DNA of 64,000 nt, from the NCBI GenBank assembly GCA_037179515.1, contig JAXCGZ010005715.1, forward strand, positions 1 to 64,000, given 5' to 3'. This document shows, piece by piece, positions 40,908 to 52,349 of the stretch. The DNA is from Halocaridina rubra. Its lineage: Eukaryota; Arthropoda; Malacostraca; Decapoda; Atyidae. Within the stretch, counting starts at the first letter, position 1; every line of letters starts with the position of its first letter. Made by a program: the position numbers and the translations under genes. Below the pieces are notes generated by a model that was not told where the DNA came from, made no database searches, and saw nothing but the letters and a program-made list of their open reading frames with translations.

Positions 40908-41984
40908 ATGAGGCCATCTCTGTCCCAAACCTTTCCCACCCATGGGTCGGGAGGAGGGGTAGCCATTAGGAGACTTAAACAGAAAATCAAGAATTTAGAG
41001 GCAATGGTTATAAACCTTGATGAAATAATTCGGAATATGGATGGAGAAATGAAAGAGAATGAAACACTCAGAGAGGAAATAAGATCTTTGGAGGAAGCAA
41101 ATAAAGCACAAGGGCAGGAGAGAAAGGAACTAGAAAAAAGAATAAAGAAGCTGGAAGGGGAAAAGAGTCAACTAGAAACTAGAATTTCTAAACAAGAAGA
41201 TAAAAACAAACTGCTGAATGACAACCTAAAGGAATTAGATGTTAGTTCACTGCTCTCTTCTCAGAGAGACGAGATTGCTGCTTGGAATGTCCAGATTAAG
41301 GAAAACATTGAACAGTTCAGAAAAGAGTTCCAGGAGCTGAATATGGAAAATGATGCCATGAAAACTGCCTTTGCTGATGCACTAAAGGGGAATGTGGCAG
41401 TAAAAGAGGCTGTAAAGGTGGTGGCACTGGAAAACATACAAACAGTTGACTATAAAGAGACAGTAATCGAAAAAATGAAAGACGTTGTGATGGAAAGGGC
41501 AAACCCACTCATCAAACAGGCACTTGATAAGGAGAAGACGGTGGTAATCTCAGGCATAAGCGAATCCCAGGAGCCAACATGGCAGGGGAGACTTGAAGAA
41601 AATAAAGCTAGGGTTGTAGACCTGATAAGAAAGCTTGGAGTAGTATGTGGTCCTGAGGATATTGTAAACATACACCAACTAGGTAAATATTCGAGGGAAG
41701 GAAAGCCGAGACCAACAAAAGTAACCTTTGAGAGAGGGGAAACATGTAGGGAAATAATGATGAGGAAAAGAAGTCTAAAAGACCTTCAAGAATTCAAAGA
41801 AGTGTTCATTAGACGATACAGAACACAGGAAGAGATGGGAAAGATCAAAAACTTGTTGCAAAAGGCAAGAAGGTTAAATAGGGAAAGAAATGAAGAGAAG
41901 AAAAATTTTCATTTCAGAATTCTTCCAGACAAAGGAGAGATAAAGAAGATAATGACAGAAGATCAGGGGATGGGGCCTCATTAA
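40908..41984 (+). CDS. LINE copy D ORF1 protein, coiled-coil RNA-binding type (358 aa)
   Basis: An intact 358-residue reading frame and the only complete LINE gene in the window. Residues about 20-105 form a long Glu/Lys/Leu-rich coiled coil (EKRIKKLEGEKSQLETRI), with a second helical stretch to about 150. From about residue 210 a globular region begins at VVISGISESQEPTWQGRLEE and runs through KLGVVCGPEDI and RPTKVTFERGETCREIMM to about 320. This order of helix, then RRM-like fold, then basic tail is usual for ORF1 proteins of CR1/L2/Jockey-type LINEs. These bind element RNA as multimers and form the RNP. Compared with copy E about 35 bp are missing after residue 14. The start follows a poly-T/pyrimidine leader. 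Its stop is two bases before the ORF2 ATG. Confidence 0.88.
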   Translation: MRPSLSQTFPTHGSGGGVAIRRLKQKIKNLEAMVINLDEIIRNMDGEMKENETLREEIRSLEEANKAQGQERKELEKRIKKLEGEKSQLETRISKQEDKNKLLNDNLKELDVSSLLSSQRDEIAAWNVQIKENIEQFRKEFQELNMENDAMKTAFADALKGNVAVKEAVKVVALENIQTVDYKETVIEKMKDVVMERANPLIKQALDKEKTVVISGISESQEPTWQGRLEENKARVVDLIRKLGVVCGPEDIVNIHQLGKYSREGKPRPTKVTFERGETCREIMMRKRSLKDLQEFKEVFIRRYRTQEEMGKIKNLLQKARRLNRERNEEKKNFHFRILPDKGEIKKIMTEDQGMGPH

Positions 41985-41986
41985 GA

Positions 41987-43415
41987 ATGTTATACACAAA
42001 TGCTGATGGATTAGCTGGTAAGGCAGTAGAATTAAAAGATAGGATTCACAACAGTAAGGCAGATATAGTAGCAATTACAGAGACTAAGTTGAGTGAGGAC
42101 ATAAACAGTGTCACAGTTTTTCCTGAGGGCTTAAGAATACTAAGGGTTGAAAGATCTGAGAGGTCTGGTGGAGGGATAGCACTGCTCATAAGTGAAAGGA
42201 TTCAAGTTGAAGAAATAAACTTGGCTATAGAAAGTGAGTTCAAGGAATTTCTTGTTGCTCGCATAAATACTGGGTCAGAGAGCATTATAATAACTGTTGT
42301 ATATAACCCACCAAGGAACCAGAATAGGCTTGAAGTTTATGAGGAAAGTCATATAGGTACTATTGAAGTCATAAACTCAGTTGTTAACATGGCGCAGGAG
42401 AGAAAATGTAGGATTTTGATTATGGGAGATTTTAATCATAAAGAGATAGATTGGATAAATCTTGACCCACACAGTGGTGAGGACTCATTCGGGGCAAGAT
42501 TCCTAGATTGCGTACAAGGGAATTTCCTACACCAACATGTAATGGAACCGACGAGGGCCAGGGGTGGGGATGAGCCATCACTACTTGATCTAGTATTCAC
42601 AGATAATGTGTTGGATATTGAAAAAAATTAGTATGAACCACCAATTGGAAAGAGTGACCACTGTGTGTTGTTGATGGAGTATATCATTGACTGCCTGAGA
42701 GTAGAGGCACTGAGGACATGAGGAGGAACTATCCGAAAGGATATTACATCAAAATGAATGAGCTTTTTGCAGTTATTGACTGGAGAACCTTATTTTACAA
42801 CATATCTGTACAAGAAATGTATTACATCTTTTGTGAGAAATATGGGAAGATAGTAGATTGCTGCATACCTGTCACCAAAGTAGGTGTAATTCATGCCAGA
42901 GAGAAATGGTTCAATAATGGAGCTAAGGAGTGGAGAGACAAATGCTGGAAAAGGTATAGGAGGAGAAAAAACATAAATGCCTGGCAAACCTACAAAAGAG
43001 CAAGAAATGACTACCTAAGTAAAAGGAGAGAGGCAGAGAGAGACTATGAGAGGGACATCACCAGGAAGGCTAAAGAAAATTCCAAGCTTTTCCACTGCTT
43101 TATCAGAGGAAAACTGAAGGTAAATGAACAGGTTTTAAGGCTAAAGAGAGCAGATGGAAGCATCACTGAGACGAATGAAGAGATCTGCAAAGACTTGAAC
43201 AAGGAGTTTCAGTCAGTATTTACAGTATAAAATACCCCACCCCCTCAGATTAAAGAGATAGAAGCTCAAGGGCCGGTATTAGAGAACATTAACCTTACAG
43301 CCACAGAGGTATGCAAAGCGCTGATGGATTTAGATGTTCATAAAGCTACAGGTCCTGATGACATATCCCCTCATGTGCTTAAAAAATGCGCAAACTCAAT
43401 ATCAGTGGCACTAAG
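41987..43415 (+). pseudogene. LINE copy D ORF2, 5' part: AP-endonuclease and linker (frame-broken)
   Basis: Starts MLYTNADGLAGK two bases after the ORF1 stop (TAAGAATG), a layout suited to termination-reinitiation. The first 214 codons hold an APE-type endonuclease: TETKL near residue 33, GGGIALLIS near 65, MGDFNHKEIDW near 147 and SLLDLVFTDN near 200. An extra A (gaaaaaaatta, about 42627) shifts the frame before the SDH motif, and a small deletion near 42691 follows. Frame 42718-43230 resumes the linker and stops at gtataaaat (43230). At 43415 the frame is cut by the Ty3/gypsy insertion. The endonuclease nicks target DNA for target-primed reverse transcription, but this copy cannot make a full ORF2 protein. 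Confidence 0.88.
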
Positions 43416-43607
43416 TGTTATGATATAAGTGATCTAATCCTTTATTTATAATAAGGTTATTCCCTTTATCGCACCTCTTTTGTTTTCATTGTACTTCTAC
43501 CCGTTGTTGGTTTCTAATGTTTATATTGATTGAGCCGACCGGCACCCATCTTGCAACAATAAACTGGAAGCCATGATATATGCTCATTATTAATACAAAC
43601 CTTTACA
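43416..43607 (+). repeat. 5' LTR (192 bp)
   Basis: Starts TGTTATGATATAAG and ends CCTTTACA, with the usual TG...CA termini. It matches the 3' LTR except for one base (gatctaatcc here, gatccaatcc there). A possible polyadenylation signal, caataaactgg, lies near the 3' end. Confidence 0.96.
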
Positions 43608-43609
43608 TT

Positions 43610-43624
43610 TGGCGACGAGTGAAC
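43610..43624 (+). promoter_or_regulatory. tRNA primer-binding site
   Basis: tggcgacgagtgaac lies two bases after the 5' LTR. TGG at its start is the complement of a tRNA CCA end. The tRNA species was not identified by eye. Confidence 0.75.
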
Positions 43625-43975
43625 CCACCATGGATATGGGAAACCTCTCGAGTTTGGTTATATTACTGGCTTAAATAGATTCGCCTTGCAAGATTTCTGG
43701 TAGGTGCCAAATGTTTTGTTTGCCGACGCCGGGATTAGGCTACCATGGTTATGCCTAATTGGATCCTGGATTGATGCTGCATGATTCACCTCGACTAGGC
43801 TAGTGTTGAATTTAAGCCTAGGTGCCCTGTATGATGTTGCTGCAGTTTTGGGCGCATGTTTCTTCAAGCCTAGCATACGTTTTTGCTACCCTAGCATATC
43901 GAATTGTCGGTTGTTTGGGTGCTACATTAGCCTAAGTGTTTGTGGATACTGGTAATATTACAGAATAGGTCCGCA
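43625..43975 (+). other. LTR element leader
   Basis: About 350 bp between the primer-binding site and the gag ATG. No long frame is supported. It probably holds the packaging signal, by analogy with other elements. Confidence 0.6.
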
Positions 43976-44479
43976 ATGTCGTCGTCGTTGAATCAGATTA
44001 GAATTGATTGTTTTAATCCATCGAAAATTTCCTTGGAATTATGGCTAAGCCTATTAGAGGCACATTTTAGTCATTTAAATGTCACTTATGCTGACGAGAA
44101 AAAAAATCTCCTGCTTGTGTCATTGGGTACTGATGTTTTTAGTGTTTTAGGCAATCTTTGTGCTCCTGATTTGCCCCACACAAAGTCTTATGCAGACTTG
44201 GTTCAGTTATTGAAAGGTTATTTTATTGTTAAGCCTTCTTATCACAGAAGTTTGCTAGCCTTCCAGCAAAGAAAAAAAAGGAAGGATGAGATTGTAAAAG
44301 AATTGTATGCTGATTTAAAGGCTCTAGCAAAGCACTGTAATTTTGGCAACCAATTTGATGGTAGAGTAAGAGATCAGTTATTTATGGCTGTAGATGCTGA
44401 AGTTTACTTTTCAAATTTTGTGGCTCTCAACATGGATCTCCAAGCAATGACCTCTCAGGCTATTTTGGAGAGAATTTGA
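43976..44479 (+). CDS. Gag capsid-like protein (167 aa)
   Basis: The ATG at 43976 (MSSSLNQIRIDCFNPSKISL) is preferred over upstream non-ATG starts. The protein resembles retrotransposon Gag: an LSLLEAHFSH helix, LPHTKSYADLVQLLKGYF and FQQRKKRKDEIVKELYADLK, the usual capsid signature around a LxxRxQxxGEsv-like segment. It lacks its own zinc knuckle, which lies in the next frame (-1). The stop at 44477-44479 overlaps the start of the next frame, so Gag and the rest may be joined by -1 frameshifting, or a mutation may have split one frame. It forms the particle shell. Short for a Gag because the nucleocapsid is separated. Confidence 0.85.
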   Translation: MSSSLNQIRIDCFNPSKISLELWLSLLEAHFSHLNVTYADEKKNLLLVSLGTDVFSVLGNLCAPDLPHTKSYADLVQLLKGYFIVKPSYHRSLLAFQQRKKRKDEIVKELYADLKALAKHCNFGNQFDGRVRDQLFMAVDAEVYFSNFVALNMDLQAMTSQAILERI

Positions 44480-44481
44480 AC

Positions 44482-45153
44482 ATGGAAAAAGCATTTGTAA
44501 GTGAGAAAGATGAGGTTCAGTTACAGGTTCAGGTTGTAAGAAGAAAATATGTAGGTTTATCTTGTCAACATTGTAGTTCTTCTCATGATAGCTTTTATTG
44601 TAGATTTAAGCATTTATCATGTTATAATTGTCATAAAAAGGGTCATTTACAGAAGGCTTGTAAAGAAGCCAAAGGAGAGAGTGGTTATAGTACAGCTAAA
44701 GGTTCAAATAAACCAAGCAAGAAAGATTTTAGTAGTAAACCTAAGTTTAATAGTAGGAAAACTGTAAAGATTGTGGATGATCAAGATGTATCATTAAGTG
44801 ATAATGATGATGAGGATGATAAAGTGTTAACTGTCATAGATAAAATCTATGCTGTTCATGCTGAACAATTTTATTTTTCTGTTAATAAGATCCAAGTTCC
44901 TTTTGAGGTTGATAGTGGTGCTACTGTTTCAACTTTGAATAAAGATTGGGTTGAGAAGTTGAATTTGAAAGTTGAACAATGTAAGAAACCCTTACAGGCT
45001 TATGATGATTTTAAAATAAAGGTTTTGGGAAAAGTGATTGCTCCTGTTGTGTATAATGGATATAATGTATCACAAGTCTTTTATGTTGTTGGTTCAAAGA
45101 ATACAAATTTATGTGGTAAAAATCTAATGAAACAAGTTGGTATTTATTGTTGA
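44482..45153 (+). pseudogene. Nucleocapsid zinc knuckle and aspartic protease (pol part 1)
   Basis: Frame -1 to gag. A CX2CX4HX4C zinc knuckle (CYNCHKKGHLQKAC) lies at 44620-44661, preceded by a second Cys/His-rich run (CQHCSSSHDSFYC). A Lys/Asp-rich linker follows. The retropepsin has its catalytic DSGA at about 44911 (FEVDSGATVSTLNKDWVEKL) and a VLGK-like strand near 45030. The frame ends after KNLMKQVGIYC, and the reverse transcriptase resumes in another frame overlapping at 45137, so a small indel sits near 45140-45150. The protease would cut the polyprotein. It is probably active-looking but unlinked to RT. Confidence 0.85.
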
Positions 45154-45730
45154 ACAAGTGTTTGAAGATTATAATGTTAATGTAAGCAAACCTATTTCTA
45201 GCATTGTAGCTAAAATTCATTTAAAGAGTGATGCTATTCCAAAGTTTGTAAAAGCACGTACTGTTCCATTTTACCATAAAGAGATGGTTGAAGTGGCCAT
45301 TGATAAACTTGTAAGTGAAAATATTATAGAATCTGTTTCTCATAGTGAATGGGCTGCGCCTATTGTACCTGTGTTAAAAGAGAATAAGAAAGAAATTTGC
45401 ATATGTGCAGATTTTAAGCATTTGAATAAGCAAATACAATGTGATAAATACCCCTTGCCTAAGATTGATGAACTTTTGTGCAGTGTTGGCAAAGGCAAAA
45501 TTTTTTCTAAGATTGATTTGAAGAATGCATATTTGCAAATACCTGTTGAAGAACAAAGTCAAGAGTTTTTAGTTATTAATACACACAAAGGAATGTATAA
45601 ATACAAGAGGTTGCCTTTTGGCTTGTCCTCTTCTCCTGGTATTTTTCAAAGATTTATTTCACAGATCTTATGTAATAAATCATACAATGGAGCTGATTTA
45701 GTTGAAAAATTCCTAATAAATCTACAGTAA
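45137..45730 (+). pseudogene. Reverse transcriptase, N-terminal half (pol part 2)
   Basis: Gypsy-type RT with recognisable early motifs: SEWAAPIVPVLKEN, ICADFKHLNKQI, the DKYPLPKIDELL block, FSKIDLKNAYLQIPV with the first catalytic Asp, and YKRLPFGLSSSPGIFQRFI. The normal sequence stops at about 45673 (SQILC). The rest of this frame (NKSYNGADLVEKFLINLQ, then stop) comes from an inverted duplication and is not RT. The catalytic YMDD lies downstream in another frame. Confidence 0.9.
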
Positions 45731-45874
45731 AATGTAATCATCCCTAAAAATGAGTGGACCTCTGCTACTGAGGTAGGACAAGGAGCTGATTTAGTTAAAA
45801 AATTCTTAATAATTCTACAGTAAAATGTAATCATCCCTAAAAATGAGTGGACCTCTGCTACTGAGGTAGGACAA
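45674..45874. repeat. Two tandem inverted copies of a downstream RT segment
   Basis: 45674-45782 is the reverse complement of 46091-46205 (aataaatcatacaatggagc against the reverse of gctccattgtatgatttatt). 45783-45874 is a second, slightly diverged copy of part of it. The insertion lies between SQILC and AAYMDDIVVSG, splitting the RT domain. Read on the minus strand it repeats the CPTSVAEVHSFLGMITFYCR peptide twice. Confidence 0.93.
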
Positions 45875-45880
45875 GCTGCA

Positions 45881-46828
45881 TATATGGATGATATAGTTGT
45901 CAGTGGTGAAACTAAAGATGAGCATGATGAGAGACTCAAGAAAGTTTTAAATGTGTTGCAATCTCATAATGTACAGATAAATAAGAGTAAAACAGTTTTA
46001 AATATGGAATGTCTTGAATATTTATGTTACTGTATATCAAGTGAAGGAATAAAACCATCCCCAAAGAAGGTTAAAGCAATTTTGGATGCTCCTTGTCCTA
46101 CCTCAGTAGCAGAGGTCCACTCATTTTTAGGGATGATTACATTTTACTGTAGATTTATTAAGAATTTTTCAACTAAATCAGCTCCATTGTATGATTTATT
46201 GAAAAAAGGTGCCAAGTTTAAATGGACAAAGATTGAACAGAATGCATTTAAATGTCTTAAACAAGATTTTGTAGACTCTAAAGTGTTAGTAAATTTTGAT
46301 GGGTCATATCCCTTGATTGTAGAAGTTGATGCTTCACCTGTTGGTGTAGGATGTGTGTTATTGCAAAAGGTCAATGGAGTAGAAAGACCTATTTATTTTG
46401 CAAGTAAGAAATTGAGTAGTGCTGAGATGAAATATTCACAGTTGGATAAAGAAGGATTGTCTTTGATTTTCGCTGTCAAAAGATTTAGATATTTTCTTTT
46501 GGGTAGAAAATTTATGGCCAGAACGGACCATAAACCACTTTTAGGATTTCTTGGTAAAGATACCAATTCTAGGATACAAAGATGGGCTTTGTTACTTTCT
46601 CAGTATGACTTTGATCTAGTGCATAAACCTGGAAAGGAAAATGTTATTGCCGATGCACTTAGCCGTCTTCCAGTAGAAGATGAAATTCAGTCTGGGATTC
46701 CTGCTGAGTATGTAAGATTAGTGGAATTGCTTGATTTTGATGAAATTTCTTATAAGGTAATTAGACAATATAATAAGAAAGATAAAGTGATGTCTCAGTT
46801 AAGTAATTGTCTAAGATTTGGTTGCTAA
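45881..46828 (+). pseudogene. Reverse transcriptase C-terminal half and RNase H (pol part 3)
   Basis: Begins at the catalytic YMDD box (45881-45892, YMDDIVVSGETKDEHDERL). The thumb/connection follows (CLEYLCYCISSEGIKPSPKK, SFLGMITFYCRFIKNFSTKS). Then comes RNase H with VDASPVGVGCVLLQ (first Asp), ASKKLSSAEMKYSQLDKEGL and ARTDHKPLLGFL. It ends with the RNase H-integrase linker (HKPGKENVIADALSRLP). The frame stops at 46828 (CLRFGC), and integrase continues in an overlapping frame from about 46818, indicating a small indel. Confidence 0.9.
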
Positions 46829-47432
46829 AGAAAATAATTTGTTACTCATGGAATATGGTAATGTTAAAGATGAATTGTCTCTTCATAATGATGTAGTGTT
46901 ATACAGGAATCGTATTGTAATACCTGTAGAGTTGAGGTGTAAGATATTGACTCATTTACATAATGGTCATAATGGAATAAATGCCATGAAAGCAGAGGCT
47001 AGGAAATGGGTTTGGTGGCCAAAGATTGACCAAGACCTTGCAGAGATGACAAAGAATTGTAATATTTGTTTTAAGAATTATAAACAACCACCAGCCAATA
47101 CTTTGTCATGGCCAAATACGGGAAAACCATGGTCTAGGGTCCATATGGACTATGTAGGTCCTATTGATGATAAATATTTTCTAATTTTCATTGATTCTTA
47201 TAGTAAGTTCTTAGATATACAGTTATCTAGTTCTGCAACATCTGGTGTCACTATAAATCACCTAAGGAAAGTATTTTCTAATTTTGGCTTGCCAGACATG
47301 ATAGTGTCAGATAATGCTCCTAATTTTGTATCACAGGAAATGAAGGTGTTTTTGCAAAAGAATGGTATAAAACATGTTTGTCCTGCCCCTTATCATCCAG
47401 CCTCTTGCAGAAAGAGCTGTAAGGACATTTAA
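46818..47432 (+). pseudogene. Integrase, zinc-binding and catalytic core (pol part 4)
   Basis: The HHCC zinc finger is visible (THLHNGHNGINAMK, then CNICFKNYKQ). The core carries the first Asp in HMDYVGPIDDKYFLIF and the second in MIVSDNAPNFVSQEM. After CPAPYHPAS the frame breaks at about 47405, where several bases expected between HPAS and LAERAVR seem to be missing. The third catalytic residue, the Glu of AERAVRTFNEGL, is in the next frame. The enzyme would insert the element's cDNA into DNA, but this copy lacks a continuous DDE triad. Confidence 0.88.
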
Positions 47433-48111
47433 TGAGGGTTTAAGAAAATTTAAAGAGGGAGATTATACTACTAGAGTTTGTCGTTTTCTTTACAACTATA
47501 GAAGAACTGTACATTTTGCTACAGGAAAAGCTCCTGCAGAGATTATGTTTAATAGAAATTTCAGAGGTACTGTAGATGTAAAGCTGAAAGAAAGTAAAGA
47601 ATGTAATGATAGTCTTTCAAATGAAGAAAACATGTACAAAGTTGATGATGCTGTGTTTGCACGTAACTATGGTAAAGGTCCACTATGGGTGGAAGGTAGA
47701 ATTGTATAAGTATTGGGTTTAAGAAATTATAAAGTGCAAGTACATTGTTCAGGGAATATGATATGGAAAAGACATTCTGATCAATTGATGCATAGATATT
47801 TTGGAGATTTCAATCAGTCTAATAATGAAATGTTGAATAATGATTATGATAATCCTGTTGTAAGTGAAATTGAAGCTGATAATCCTGTTGTAAGTGAAAT
47901 TGAAGCTGATAATCCTGTTGTAACAAGTGTTCCTAGTGAATTAACAACCAATTCTAATATTATAGAAACAAACGGTGTACTTTCAAGAGATGTTATTAAT
48001 GTACCTTCAGGAGATGTAAGTAATAGTGCATGTGATGAGTTACCTATACAGACTCCAGTAGTGAGAAGGTCTCAGAGAAATATCAAGCCCCCTGATCGTC
48101 TTAATTTGTAA
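47374..48111 (+). pseudogene. Integrase C-terminal end and Pol tail (pol part 5)
   Basis: From about 47403 the frame gives LAERAVRTFNEGLRKFKEGD with the catalytic Glu, NYRRTVHFATGKAPAEIMF, a short linker and a GPLWVEGRIV strand. A single TAA at 47707-47709 interrupts it, and LGLRNYKVQVHCSGNMIWKR continues in the same frame as a GPY/F-type module. The tail has a 10-residue repeat (DNPVVSEIEA, 2.6 copies, 47848-47925) and ends RRSQRNIKPPDRLNL, the usual Arg-rich Pol terminus. Confidence 0.87.
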
Positions 48112-48205
48112 ATAGTGTTTTGAACTCCTTATATAGAATTTTCATGTGTGCCTTGTTTTAAGAAGTTGATGATTTATTTTTTATATGTGATGTATTGCAA
48201 ATTCT

Positions 48206-48217
48206 AGGGAAAAGGAA
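48206..48217 (+). promoter_or_regulatory. Polypurine tract
   Basis: agggaaaaggaa lies directly before the 3' LTR. It is expected to prime plus-strand synthesis. Confidence 0.85.
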
Positions 48218-48409
48218 TGTTATGATATAAGTGATCCAATCCTTTATTTATAATAAGGTTATTCCCTTTATCGCACCTCTTTTGTTTTCATTGTACTTCT
48301 ACCCGTTGTTGGTTTCTAATGTTTATATTGATTGAGCCGACCGGCACCCATCTTGCAACAATAAACTGGAAGCCATGATATATGCTCATTATTAATACAA
48401 ACCTTTACA
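48218..48409 (+). repeat. 3' LTR (192 bp)
   Basis: Same length and termini as the 5' LTR, differing by one substitution. It is followed by the target duplication ctaag. Confidence 0.96.
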
Positions 48410-48414
48410 CTAAG

Positions 48415-49862
48415 TATCATATTTAAAAATTCACTGGAGTCAGGGGAGATTCCAAGATGCTAGAAACAAGCAAATGTGATACCTATCTTCAAAAAGGGAA
48501 GGAGGGATACGGCTCTGAACTATAGACCAGTTTCATTGACCAGCATAGTTTGCAAAGTTATGGAGAAACTACTAAAGAAACATATCTCTCTTCACTTGGA
48601 ATCCTTCAACTTTTTGTCAGTGAGGCAACATGGCTTCAGAGAAGGTAGATCAACAGTTACAAACTTATTAGAATTTTATGATGAGGTAAGCCGAATCTTA
48701 CAGGAAAGAGAGGGCTGGGCAGATTGCATATTCCTAGACTTCCAGAAAGCGTTTGACACTTCCACATGGGAGACTTATTAGGAAGCTGCAAGCAATGGCT
48801 AGAATAGGTGGAAATGTTTTGGAATGGATAAAAACTTACTTAGGAGGAAGGGAACAGAGGGTTAGAGTAAGACACTCAGTGTCTGAATGGAGAAGAGTTA
48901 GTAGTGGAGTTCTACAGGGTTCAGTTTTAGGGCCACTTTTGTTCCTTGTATATGTAAATGACCTACCAGAGTCTGTAAATTCATTCATGAATATGTTTGC
49001 AGATGATGCAAAGATTGTGAAGAAAGTAAAAAACGAGAACAATGGTAGAGAACTTCAGGAGGATCTAAATAACCTGCATGAGTGGTCAGAAAAGTGGCTT
49101 ATGAAATTCAATACTTCAAAATGTAAGGTAATGATAATGGGTACAAGTGCAAGAAGGCCCAAGCTTGACTACTCGGTGGCTGGAGTACAACTTCAAGAGA
49201 CAGAAAATGAGAGAGATCTAGGAGTCAACATACTGACAGATTTGTCTCCAGAAATACATATAAATGGCATAGTAAGGGCAGCATATGCATTCTTATCATG
49301 TGTAAGGGTAGCCTTCAGGCACATGGACAAGGAAATGTTCAGAAATATTTATGTAACCTATGTGAGGCCAAAACTCGAATATGCAGCCCCCTTTTGGAAT
49401 CCACACTTGAAAAAGCACATAGCTAAGCTTGAAAAAGTTCAAAGACATGCCACGAAACTGGTGCCAGAAATACGCAATCTCAGTTATGATGAAAGGCTGA
49501 GGGAATTAGACTTACCATCACTCGAAGCTAGAAGATTGAGGGGGGATATGGTGACAGTCTTTAAATTCCTTCATGGTTATGATAGAGTGAATAGGGATCG
49601 ATATTTTGATATGGCTGGCTCTAGAACTAGAGGTCATAGTTTGAAGCTTCGTAAGAAAACTTTGCAGGATGTAAGGAAATACTTTTTCAGTGTAAGAGTA
49701 GATGATAATTGGAATTCGCTAAGCGAGGAAGTAGTTAATGCTATCTCAATCCATAGTTTTAAGGATAGGTATGATAAGTATCACTAAGTATAAAATGGAA
49801 CCGATCAGGAGACGGGAAGATACGAGCTTTGGGCTCTTTCCCGTAAACACAATTAGGTAATC
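48415..49862 (+). pseudogene. LINE copy D ORF2, 3' part: reverse transcriptase and tail
   Basis: Resumes after the LTR element at tatcatatttaaaaattc. A nonsense change (ctag in place of ctgg, about 48460) hits RCW. Frame 48476-48781 then carries RPVSLTSIVCKVMEKLLKKH and FLDFQKAFDT. A 2-base loss (gacacttcc) shifts to frame 48753-49787 (344 codons), the longest RT-containing frame in the window. It has LIRKLQAMAR, SSGVLQGSVLGPLLFLVYVN, NMFADDAKIV near residue 82, WLMKFNTSKCKVM, YVRPKLEYAAPFWNP and the natural end SFKDRYDKYH. The 3' UTR (tggaaccgatcaggagacgg, ctttcccgtaaac) ends at aattaggtaatc, followed by (TC)n/(AC)n. Confidence 0.9.
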
Positions 49863-49902
49863 TCTCTCTCTCACACACACATATAAATTTTATTTTATTT
49901 TA

Positions 49903-51980
<2,078 letters not shown>

Positions 51981-52141
51981 TCAGTTGATAAGAGTTTCAT
52001 TCTTCTGCTTTGGAAGAAAAGCTGTAACAACCAAAACCCGACTCTGGGCAGCTGCAACACGCTTTTGAAGTATGACAGTCTCCCTCACGAGCGCTTCCAC
52101 ATAAGTGCTGCGATCCAATGGTAAATCTTCATTTACATGAA
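51981..52141 (-). CDS. KIF26-like: KIF26-like gene, last coding exon (53 codons plus stop)
   Basis: Found by following the minus-strand gene whose previous exon ends in phase 1 at 62854. A pyrimidine-rich acceptor (ttcctcttccttgcag) precedes it. The split codon C+TT gives Leu, so the junction reads SWNYE-LHVNEDLPLDRS. The exon continues TYVEALVRETVILQKRVAAA and QSRVLVVTAFLP, then KQKNETLIN and a stop. The pattern Y-EAL---T--L--RV---+S---VTAF after a W--E motif is what I recall of the extreme C terminus of KIF26A/B-type atypical kinesins. The exon is only 161 bp and carries no signal other than splicing, but phase, acceptor and family fit agree. Confidence 0.82.
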
Positions 52142-52349
52142 CTGCAAGGAAGAGGAATGAACCTGGATGAAAAGAATATTTTATGCTATGAATAGTAAAT
52201 TATAGCATAAATAGAATAGCAATAAAATGAATAATCCTGGCTTAAAAGAAGCATTTATTATAGTAATAAATTACAACACCTATTCCACTCAATTCCCCAT
52301 ATATCAGTACCTGATTAATAAATATTGAGCAATGTCGTCTAATGCCTAG

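Larger units (their letters stand above)
43411..48414 (+). mobile_element. Ty3/gypsy-type LTR retrotransposon inserted in LINE copy D
   Basis: A complete LTR element flanked by the 5-bp target duplication ctaag (43411-43415 and 48410-48414). Joining the flanks restores the LINE sequence ggcactaagtatcatattt. Order: LTR, primer-binding site, gag with zinc knuckle, protease, reverse transcriptase, RNase H, integrase, polypurine tract, LTR. RNase H before integrase puts it in Ty3/gypsy. The integrase style suggests the Mag or K02A2.6-like branch (inference). No envelope gene is seen. The LTRs differ at one position of 192, so the insertion is young, yet the coding region has several frame breaks and an inverted duplication. 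Confidence 0.95.

Noticed and set aside
45646..45939. Minus-strand frame with repeated CPTSVAEVHSFLGMITFYCR
   Set aside because: It is the reading of the inverted duplication of plus-strand RT sequence, not an antisense gene.
43411..48414. Endogenous retrovirus with an envelope gene
   Set aside because: There is no frame after integrase other than the Pol tail, and the 3' LTR follows within about 110 bp of its stop.
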